Part shown: piece by piece, positions 55,625 through 64,000 of the stretch
Numbering within the stretch: the first letter of the stretch is position 1
Layout of the letters: each line of letters begins with the position of its first letter
NCBI GenBank assembly: GCA_002633005.1
Contig: NMRA01000364.1
Coordinates: forward strand, 119,075 to 183,074
DNA length: 64,000 nucleotides
From: Phoronis australis
Lineage: Eukaryota; Phoronida; Phoronidae
Direction of reading: 5' to 3'
Made by a program: the position numbers and the translations under genes
Notes under the pieces: model-generated
Databases searched by the model: none
Told to the model about the DNA's origin: nothing
Seen by the model: only the letters and a program-made list of their open reading frames with translations

Positions 55625-56469
55625 AGAAGTGATTTCAGTTTACAATTCTCCGATTTAAAAAAAAAACAAAGACCGAACAGTGTTAATTTTTCTTGGTGAA
55701 AAACATTGTGAAGGACATTTTCTCGAAATTCTAAGTTCAAGTTCAAAGTTTAAATATTGTGTTAAAATTAAACGCACCCTACTTTAACAATAGAGCAGAA
55801 CTCAGTGGGCACATGAGGGATTGGACCCTAGACTTTAGATGTTGTTACACGATGTCGCTTTTCTGGGGCTCTGGAATACAAAGATCGCAATAAGGATGTG
55901 TGCAAAAGGTAAAAACTGAAGAATTTTCCTCAAGGCGAGCAAGCTCACCAAGAACTACCAAAGGTGAAGATCACTGCGACATTTCGTGAGTCCGCTCAAT
56001 AGTTCGGTAAAAATTGTTTTAAATCGAGATTGGAACTTTTGAAACGTAAGATAAAAACAGAAGTACATGTGTTGTGAAAATGTCACTTATTTGCTTGAAA
56101 AATATTAAAATAAGTTACATGAAAGTTCTCTAATGGAGAGCCCCTGAAACGGAAATTGGTGTTTGAAAAAATGTCACTCCCGCTAAAGCATTTGATCAAC
56201 TTAAGAAAATTCTCTGCTGCGTAATCATGATTACAAATTTCTCATGGGCACAATATCTTTCTACACATCAAATTTGGTATTACATTCGCTCTCCTTAAAA
56301 ACCAGGTTGCCATAGGCGAGTGACGGATTACTGCGACTAAGTCACGGTTGCCTGTAGCGGCAAACCAAACGGGCACTGCACCCCCAGATGTGCCTACGGA
56401 AATCTCGGTTATCCGATAACTTTACGCATACGACAAGCGGCAGAAATGAAGTTCATTTATCTAAAACAA

Positions 56470-56640
56470 AAATTATCCAGTAGCGGTTGAGAGGAGGCCA
56501 AGGAGGCCATGGCCCCCTACAATTTTCCCAGATTCCATTTGGCAGTTCGGGGGTGCGAATGTCTGACGGACAAAATCCTGGCTAATAATCTGCCCTGCCC
56601 TGCCCTCCCCCCAACTCAAAATACTGGATCCGTCCCTGTG
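56470..56640 (-). mobile_element. Probable small transposon (CAGGGACGGATCCAG end)
   Basis: Read on the minus strand, the sequence begins CAGGGACGGATCCAGTATTT and ends near CTACTGGATAATTT, with a G-rich GGGGGGAGGGCAGGGCAGGG tract inside. A CAGGGRCGGATCCAG terminus recurs in many animal hAT-like miniature elements. The inverted match of the ends is short (ATCCAGTA), so the call is tentative. Confidence 0.4.
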
Positions 56641-57105
56641 GTCACTTTGACATTGCTTTTGATATCCGACGTTACTACATAAATATCATGCTGAACTTGT
56701 GGAACATGTGGAGATAACTCTGACCAATTATCAGTCTGTGTCGGTTGGATAATTATGAACCCCTGGCGGATATTAATCAAACTACGTTGACAACAACAAC
56801 AGCCTGTTATGTAACCTGTTTTTCTTCTGGTTTGTATGGAAGTGCAATGGTCATTATGTGTCCAAGAATAACCCACCTGAACGTTTATGACATTTGTCCA
56901 TTATGTATCGACCGTTAACGTCACAGAGGTGAAAATATACAGCAAGATGTGACTACGTGCTTGAAAAGTATCGGATGAAAACAAAGTATGGAGTTTGAAC
57001 CTCACGGAAACACCCAACGACTGCATAAAGTACCTCTGACAATGACGGCATATATATCTGACATTGGCAGCATCTAGTCACGAAGAGTATTAGACTGCAA
57101 GAAGG

Positions 57106-60100
57106 ATGACTCCTGTAGTATTGCTGATATTCCTTTCGATCGCTGAAACGTCGGGTAAATATCATCGGGGCAATATTTAGCTTGAGGGACTAACTTGTGC
57201 TGTCAGGAAGCTTTCAGGTTTTTTCCAAGCTTAGGTTGAGTAGGTCTGAATGTCGCTGACTGAAAATTGAAAACGTTCCTATTCTGGGGAACATTCACAA
57301 AACATTGTGAAATAACTAAGCATTGCAGATAGTAGTTACTAGATTTAAATCACCAGTTTGATACTCCCGTATTCCAATATAGGTCTGCACAGTTTTTATC
57401 ACACTGTATTCTACAGCGCAAGTCGATCCAGGCCTGATGTTTCATCCCAACCTGTCCTGTTACCGATGCAGTGAATCGTACAGTTTTACGGAGGTCTACT
57501 CTCTCCAGACATCGTGCCAAATCAACCTCAAAAAAGACAACACTCCACAGCCGTGCTACAGAAGCGATAGTTACTGTATGGTAAGTTAATTATGTACCCC
57601 CACCCCACCCCACCCCTAGTAGTAGTAGTAGCAGTAGTAGTAATAATCTTTATTTAAAAGTCGGTGAGGTTTAACAAAGAGATTTAACAATGAAACATTA
57701 GCACAAGTGCTATTCGACAATTTTTAGAAATCTACAAACTTAAATTACAAAAACTTAAAATACAAGCTAATTATACAGTACAGAAAATATAAAGAACTTT
57801 TAAGTTTTGTATTAATATTGATGTTTAAAAACATCAATATTAATACAAAAGTTCATATACGGGGGTGTGTAGACATCTGTAGCAGTTCTCACAAGAGCAG
57901 TTCACAGAGAAAAGATCATCAGCAAGTGTGGCAAATTCATTTAAAGGCAGTACATTGTCTCATTGCCGATGACAATGAGTTCCATAGCATTGTACCCTTA
58001 CGGGAGATTGAGTTACACCCGTAAGTCATGGTGTTAAAACGTTTTACAAAGAGACAATTTTCAGCTCTGAGACAGTATTTAGACTCTCTAAATTCAATCT
58101 TTCCTGACAAAGGACAGGGTCCTCATCCCCCACCCCCACCCCCAAAAAAAAAACACTTAGACTTAGCATCACCGGTAGCATTAGACTGGTATCAGTATTA
58201 CTATCACTGCTATCATTATTTATTACTACTGCTGCAACACAAATATCATTGAACAAGATGTTTGGTGAGTTGGTGACTTTGTTGGTAACTAACCGTATTT
58301 GACAGGGTGAAGTACAGTTTTTAAGCACCGTACTTACTTAATACGACATAAGTATAGACGAATTGAAAGTTCTTACAAGTAAGATACAACTACACACATT
58401 AAAAAGACCTGTATATTGAAAAATTTCATAACTATTGTTGGTTTAACAAAACTGTCGAACTGATTCCTTATAAGTACAAACTAACACTTACAGAGGGCTA
58501 TTTGCTTTTACATACTTGGAAAACAATCTTGAGTGAATATTCAATGTTATTTATTTGCTTTAAAATTATATTGTACAATGTTTGACGCAGTTCCCGAAAA
58601 TACGCTCCCTTTCCGTAAATACGCACCCTTTCCGAAAATCCTCCCGAGAGTATAGTTGATTTCATTTAACACCTTCTCATTTGAAATGAGCTTTTCTCAA
58701 ATAAATGAGCTTCGAAAAAAGGACTTAAATTGAATACTTAATAAGGTATTGCCCAGACAATGCCACACTTGCATATTCATTAAACGGTCTACCCTATATA
58801 TATATAGGGTATACCACTAGCGTCATTCGTTTGAGAACGTTTCAAAAACGTCAATAAATTTTATTGACGTTTTTGAAACGTTCTCTGATTATCAGCCCGT
58901 GGGCCTTTTTTCGTAAATTCCAGGTACTAGTGAACCATGAAATTCGATTTCAGTGTTGCTTGTATCAAATAATAACATTTTTTACTGGTCTTTGCATAAG
59001 AATGGTTAAACAAACCGGGGACCATGACCAGAGTTGCAGTGCAAATCACCAAAACCCAGCGATCTAACTCCGGCCATAACGTTCACTGTACAGTATTACA
59101 CCTCCGAACGGAACAATCGTATAGTACATGTATAAAGACATCAATCTTGCGCAACGAAATTCCCGCTCAAACCCCATTTTAAAATAAATTGAAATGTTTA
59201 GGCCACTTGAACAAAATTTCAGGCACTCTGGATACTCAAGGATGTCTTAGTAATCGTTCCTATCGTTTTTCTCGTTCATTTCATTCAAACCACGTCTTAA
59301 ATGACTGTACACTTCTAAATATTCAATATTTCTGTTCTCTGTTCCTTGATTGGTCGATATTTTAGTTGTATTTGAACTGAAATACTCAAAAACACGTTCG
59401 CTTTGATCAATCTTAAAATTGCTTGGAATTCCAGGTTTACTGTGTTATTTTAAGTTCAAACACGACATCACAACCAAAAAACAAACCAACCAGAATACGG
59501 CTCATAAGAACAATTATGTTGCCCGTTTCGGAATATGATCTACTATAGCGTGCGGTTGACATCACGTGAGGCCAAATATTCAGTACACGGTGCCTCTCGC
59601 TTGGGCGAGAATCAAGATAAACTTCTGTGAGTGTCAATGCTATGAATACTATAGGCCGCGGAACGGGCGAAAATAGTTAATAAAAAAATCGATCCTAATT
59701 CATTATTTTGACCTTTCTGCGCACTTAGCTAGTTCCCGTTTCCTCCGGCAGGTTTAATATTTACGAGTTAAGTTTGATTTTCCAAACACGACTGATTTTT
59801 GCGTATTAGGATTTATTTTCCAAACACAATTGATTTTTACGAATTACATTTGATTTTTACGAATTATATTTGATTTTTTATTAACTATTTTTGGCCTTTC
59901 CGCAGCCCATAGAAAACATAACTCGGAGAAAATGTTCAGTCGTTCATTTGGAATTCAGTGGAGGCAAAAAATTCAATCTTCTATATTGCAGGTAGAAAGA
60001 CAGGAGTCCTACAAACGACCTGTTTCGATGATTCGAGACTGTGTGGAGGAGTGCAACTACGGGTGTAGATACCACGGAATTGGTTTGACGATTAAAATAT

Positions 60101-60231
60101 GCACCTCTTGCTGTACCGGATATGGTTGTAACACGGACAATGGCGTGGCTCCGTGGTTGGATGTTTGTACGAGGACGTTGGTGATATTTGCACCGGTGGC
60201 TGCTATACTAGCTATCACATTTTCTCGGTGA
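57106..60231 (+). CDS. Ly6/uPAR-domain protein, likely GPI-anchored, gene 2 (three exons, 150 residues)
   Basis: Exons: 57106-57154, 57417-57580 and 59992-60231, phases 1 and 0; exon 2 is exactly 164 bp as in gene 1. The signal peptide is MTPVVLLIFLSIAETS. Cysteine motifs are LSCYRCSE, TSCQ, PCYR, SYCM, DCVEECNYGC and ICTSCCTGYGCNTDNG, matching gene 1 position for position in the third exon. The C-terminal VIFAPVAAILAITFS is hydrophobic and fits a GPI signal. The N-terminal halves differ much more than the cysteine-rich C-terminal halves, suggesting a different ligand surface. AATAAA at 60426-60431 is an excellent polyadenylation signal 195 bp after the stop. Confidence 0.88.
57590..58100 (-). 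mobile_element. Possible LINE 3' end with microsatellite tail
   Basis: On the minus strand the stretch ends TTTAAATAAAGATTATTACT and then runs into a (TAC)n-like and (TGGGG)n array at about 57597-57645. An AATAAAGATTATTAT-type terminus passing into a simple repeat is common at 3' ends of CR1/L2-like non-LTR elements in marine invertebrates. No reverse-transcriptase frame was found, so this is inference from the terminus only. Confidence 0.3.
57805..57850. repeat. Perfect 22-bp-arm palindrome
   Basis: TTTTGTATTAATATTGATGT plus TT (57805-57826) is followed after two bases by its exact inverse (57829-57850). It lies in intron 2 of Ly6 gene 2. Confidence 0.9.
58790..58811. repeat. Perfect 22-bp AT palindrome
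   Basis: TACCCTATATA and its inverse without spacer, 20 bp before a larger palindrome at 58833. Confidence 0.85.
58833..58885. repeat. Perfect 26-bp-arm palindrome
   Basis: GAGAACGTTTCAAAAACGTC plus AATAAA (58833-58858) is followed by a single T and its exact inverse (58860-58885). No mismatch. It lies in intron 2 of Ly6 gene 2. Confidence 0.92.
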
Positions 60232-61844
60232 ATAATATTTTTAAACTTGACTTTCGGTTATGGCAGTCAGAAACAAGACAACATTAGAATTTCAGACATT
60301 GAAAACAGAAATGACACAAAATGTATATTCAGGACTGTTTAGGTTCTATTGTGATTGCCTTGGGACATCTCACTTCACACCACATGTCGAGTGTCGAATG
60401 TTTTTGTATAAAAAGGCCCTCGGTCAATAAACAGCTTCTGTTTTACGCTAATTACTGTTGAAATCGGTCTCATTTTGCTCCTTTCTCAGATTAGAAAGGA
60501 TATCTAGGTTAATTATCAGGGCGTTATTCCTTTGGGCCAGGTGCATTTAAGTTGCTTGATAGTTTCTACATGTCAATCAAGCTAATAATCCAAGCACGGA
60601 AACATGCAAACACAACGGATGGTCCACCACCTTTGTCTCACAAACATCGGTTGCGAATGAAGGCCTAAAGATGGTTTTAGGATGCGCTTCGGACAATTTC
60701 AAAGCCGATCAACGACATGGAGAACGAACGAGGAAAAATGTGTGTCGCCTGACAGAGCAGACTTTCCCATTGGCTTCTGGATAAGAAGAGAGAAAGTGAA
60801 CAAAATTCACCTTCCTGAAGTTTCTATAAATATTTTTCACTTTATTTAATACTGTATGTAATGTGAGTTAACAAATAAACATGTGGAGCATACGGCAGCG
60901 CATGTGACTTACGGAAACGTAGCTTTGTCGCCAACTCGAGAACCTTTTTACTCCTAAAACAAGACCATTGTGGCCGATTGCATGAAACAGTCCCAAATAG
61001 GGACTAGACTAAGTTCTCTAAATCTACTGCATATTTGTGGGCTTGTGAAAACACGGATTGTCTTTTCTTAGGCTAACTGAGTCTCAGTACTAAGTCAATT
61101 TCTGTCTTTGATACAAATCGAGGGTGAATTCTACATTGAATTCTCAATATTCTTGAAAATAATTTAGGATCTTTTCATACAACACCCCTAATTTAAGGAC
61201 TTAGTTCCTAATCATTTTGAGTGTATTACGGGCTCAGTTTTTAGTTAAATCATTAGAAACTGTCCTTTAGTTAAAGAAGAGATCATAATAAAGATAAAAT
61301 ATTACATCTGTGAGTAAAGAACAAAACAAACACGCAAAAGATTTAGTGAATTTAGTTGAGTCCCTATTTGTGCCTGTTTCGTGCAACCGCCACTGGAGAA
61401 TAATAAATACATTTTAACTGCACCTGCATTGGTGCCGTAGCATCTTTTTGAAATATAAGCGTATCATTGCGTGCTAGATGACAATCGACGTTCTACGAAT
61501 CGCATGTTGCAGCCGCGCGGCTTCATTATAAACATTATGAAGTACTAAATATTGGCATCTATTCAGGTAATGTTTTGATTAAAATATTGCGTGATAATTC
61601 TTTGTTATAGCATGTTTGTAACGAATCCTTGAGTTTCGAGTACCGAAGCAATGATGGACATAGTTTTGGGGTATAGCTTTTTTGTTCAAGATCAGAACAG
61701 ATCCTGAGAAACGAGAAACATAAATACAACTAGCACGTCGTTAAATAATTTCAATTGAAAAAGAAACTTGTTTAGTAACCAACTCCCTTACAGATGCGCT
61801 CAAAATGCCTTTAAAACTGCCTTGACATTCATTCGTGGGAGAAC
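60232..61844. other. Spacer between Ly6 gene 2 and the BTB gene
   Basis: Contains the Ly6 gene 2 3' UTR to about 60450 and a TIR element (60973-61391). No further coding exon was recognised. Confidence 0.5.
60973..61391. mobile_element. Miniature transposon with about 49-bp terminal inverted repeats
   Basis: The left arm (…GATTGCATGAAACAGTCCC then AAATAGGGACTAGACTAAGT) and the inverse of the right arm (…GGTTGCACGAAACAGGCAC then AAATAGGGACTCAACTAAAT) agree at roughly 80% over 49 bp. Total about 419 bp, AT-rich and non-coding. Confidence 0.75.
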
Positions 61845-62100
61845 ATGGCGAAGGACCTGACACAACCATGGCACAGCGGCAATGTCATCTTCACGTTCAT
61901 CGAACCAAAGACCATATACGCGAGCAAGGATATCTTGAAAATGTGGTCTCCAGTCTTTCGGGAAATGCTCACTAGCAGCGATTATGCCTGTTGTCCTGCT
62001 ATTTCCATTGAGATAACGAGATGGCGCTTTAATGACTTCCTTGAACTTATGAAAGTTATTCACATCCCTTATTCGTCTTTATCCGATGCCGTATCTTCAG
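61845..62100 (+). CDS. BTB/POZ-domain protein, first coding exon (partial gene)
   Basis: ATG at 61845 in a good context (GAACATGG). The 85 residues match a BTB core. NVIFTFIEPKTIYASKDIL corresponds to the usual SDVxLxVxGKxFxVHKxVL, KMWSPVFREMLTSSD to AAxSPVFxAMF, and ISIEITRWRFNDFLELMKVI to the helix that follows. BTB domains mediate dimerisation and often recruit Cullin-3. The exon ends at TCTTCAG with donor GTATGT at 62101, phase 1. No continuation is recognisable before the window ends, so the partner domain (MATH, BACK/Kelch, zinc finger or other) is unknown. The expected acidic SDV start is degenerate (SGNVIF). Confidence 0.72.
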
Positions 62101-64000
62101 GTATGTGTTCAGTTCTTTGAGATTGCAAAAACGTTAATTTGAAACAAGGCAGCAAGTCTGAATGTAGTGTTACAAAGCAGCTTTAGAACGATGTGGATAA
62201 AAACTGTTGCACATGGGCGGCGCACAATAGGGGCTGGGGGGGCGGGACTATAGACCCACTTTTTTCAGTGCTGCGCCGCCCATGTGTTGAATCAAAATCT
62301 GACATAAAATTAATGTCATTATTGTGGAGGAGCCTCTACCCCGGCTAGCTCCGATTTGCCACAACATAAACTTCAACTCACCCTGAGAGGAGTCCACTTC
62401 CAACTTCGGGCTAGATTCCGTTCTTCGCAGGCCCAGTGACTCTGCTATCTTGATCACGGGTCACCAGATGAGATTTTGGTGTCTAATGCCACGGTCCGAT
62501 CTCAGTGATTATAATGACAATCCCAACTATATAATATCGAAACCTTACACTGATCTGAGAAGCTAAGCTAATGATAACGAACATGACAGTTTTCCGATGC
62601 GCACTTCGCAAAAACACGTCTGCGGTGCTCTCTCTTGCTGACAGTCCAGGTAGAGAAGGCCGAGCACACATGACCATACTCAGCCACGCACGGACAACCT
62701 CGGCGGTTTCCGCCGTTTGACAACATCATTAAAATTAATCTAAATTGGTCACCGGTGCTAAACGTTACCGTTTTAACGTTACTCTACCACTTATTTCCAG
62801 AGTAATAATACACGATTTCACGGTTTCTTCCACCGACTGAAATGTGAATATTTAATTTGATTCAGTAAACGAGTTCACGAGCTTTTCCGCAATAAGTGGA
62901 CAGAAGAGTGAACCTATTTTTCAAAAGATATTGACTAGATAGTCAAAATGTTGCTGTTTTGTCATTTCCAACTTATTCAGAATTGTCATACAGCTAGAAC
63001 TACGTACGCTTAACTTTGGTGTGCATAAATCGCGATGATGTCAGTAACATTCTGGGTAATTTAAGGTTATATCAAACCTTATTTAGTGGCCTCTATTCTA
63101 ACTCGTGTATCAAAAAATCTAAGCTTCGTCAACTAGTAAAGCATCTATTTTCTGGAACAAAAAAGATCAGGAAATATGAAAATATGTTTTATATTTATCC
63201 ACTATTATTATTATTACATTAACACCTTTTTAACTAAGTCAAAATATCATTTTAAGAAAGGTACATTCATAGCAAAGTAACCCCTCAGTCGATTTTAATG
63301 AAACCCTTTTTAAATGAAAACTTCACCAGTTACCTCAATAACGCTGCTAAGAATTTTCGATTACTCTTCGTTTGGTTACAATGACAAATAAACTCGCAAA
63401 ACGTAAGGTATTTTTGTAAAAAACAACAGTCGTATTTGTTTTTGTTACATTATGCAAAAACTAGGCCTTTATATTGAAAAGCCTAACAGCGTATTTGAGA
63501 TTGATGAATCACTATTAAGTTTGAAAAGTTTCAGCGATATCCACAGAGCCATTTTCGAGAACTTGCGTTCCAATTAAGTCGATTTGCCGAAACCAAGAAA
63601 AAGCCGATTAAGTAGTTGGAAGTTAAAGTCTCAAGGTCTTTGCTAAATTATTCGGTGAAAACTTGTTTTCGGTCAATACATCCTATGTACTTCTCAGTTG
63701 CGTTCATTATTTCAACATTCACGCGCAAAGTTATCTGAATTTTCAGTGCGTAATTAACTTAATTATCACAAAAACGTTTAGTCGAGTTCCAATGCATCGA
63801 ATCCAACGGAGTCACGGGCGGAGTCAACATATAAAGTGGGTCAAGCTGGCGCATTACGGATCACTTTAAAGTAAGTCAACAGTTCATTGTTAGACTTACC
63901 ACGTGCTGGGAGAATTGTATGAAACCCAAGTACGAATCGAGTCGGTGGTTAAAGCACGTCGTGAGCGTGAGATCGAAACAGCGAAATGTCAAATTACCCG
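62101..64000. other. Presumed intron of the BTB gene, no exon recognised
   Basis: Apart from a GC-rich fold-back at 62210-62286 I see no conserved frame. Short open frames on both strands lack motifs. The second BTB-gene exon probably lies beyond the window. Confidence 0.4.
62210..62286. mobile_element. 77-bp fold-back with perfect 15-bp ends
   Basis: CACATGGGCGGCGCA (62210-62224) and TGCGCCGCCCATGTG (62272-62286) are exact inverses enclosing 47 bp with a G-run. It is GC-rich against an AT-rich background, consistent with a tiny miniature transposon. Confidence 0.65.

Larger units (their letters stand above)
53977..57105. other. Spacer between the two Ly6 genes
   Basis: Contains the gene 1 3' UTR, TTAA-element copy 3 (55292-55624) and a probable small transposon (56470-56640). 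No exon with a cysteine pattern was found, so I see no third Ly6 copy here. Confidence 0.45.

Overview
This is a window of animal nuclear DNA. All confident multi-exon genes have GT-AG introns, AATAAA signals are visible, overall base composition is AT-leaning, and most of the sequence is introns and intergenic DNA full of short inverted-repeat elements. The gene set is a ferritinophagy receptor, single-LIM CRIP proteins, Ly6/uPAR proteins, a PCSK9-type subtilase and a BTB protein. Together with DIRS/Ngaro-type, hAT-like and integrase relics this suggests a non-vertebrate bilaterian, for example a cephalochordate, hemichordate or lophotrochozoan. The sequence alone does not settle the species.

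Layout. Positions 1-1200 hold what may be the last exon and 3' UTR of an upstream + strand gene. Positions 2162-9404 (+) are a six-coding-exon NCOA4 (ARA70) gene of about 598 residues, with a long 3' flank that meets a convergent minus-strand gene. Positions 11270-12568 (-) are an intronless PCSK9-like subtilase whose catalytic Ser is Ala and whose oxyanion Asn is Asp, so it is probably a pseudoprotease. From 16066 to 46506 (+) four single-LIM CRIP-like genes stand in tandem, each with four exons and identical intron phases. The first two (A, B) are canonical CRIP proteins; the last two (C, D) form a diverged pair. Their introns and spacers hold a 1.6 kb higher-order tandem repeat, two copies of an 8-bp-TSD miniature element, a degenerate tyrosine recombinase, a hAT-type transposase remnant, an integrase relic and several fold-back elements. 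From 51325 to 60231 (+) are two tandem Ly6/uPAR genes, each encoding a signal peptide, a 12-cysteine extracellular region and a hydrophobic tail suited to GPI anchoring. Three copies of a TTAA-ended miniature transposon lie in and around the first of them. Positions 61845-62100 (+) are the first coding exon of a BTB/POZ protein that runs off the window.

I see no operon-like or coordinated multi-gene system. The coherent stories are local: tandem duplication and divergence of CRIP and Ly6 genes, a probably inactive PCSK9-like protein, an NCOA4 with an expanded set of Trp-Leu motifs, and a dense population of non-autonomous transposons. Exon boundaries were chosen by reading-frame continuity, splice consensus and comparison between paralogs. 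No transcript data were available.
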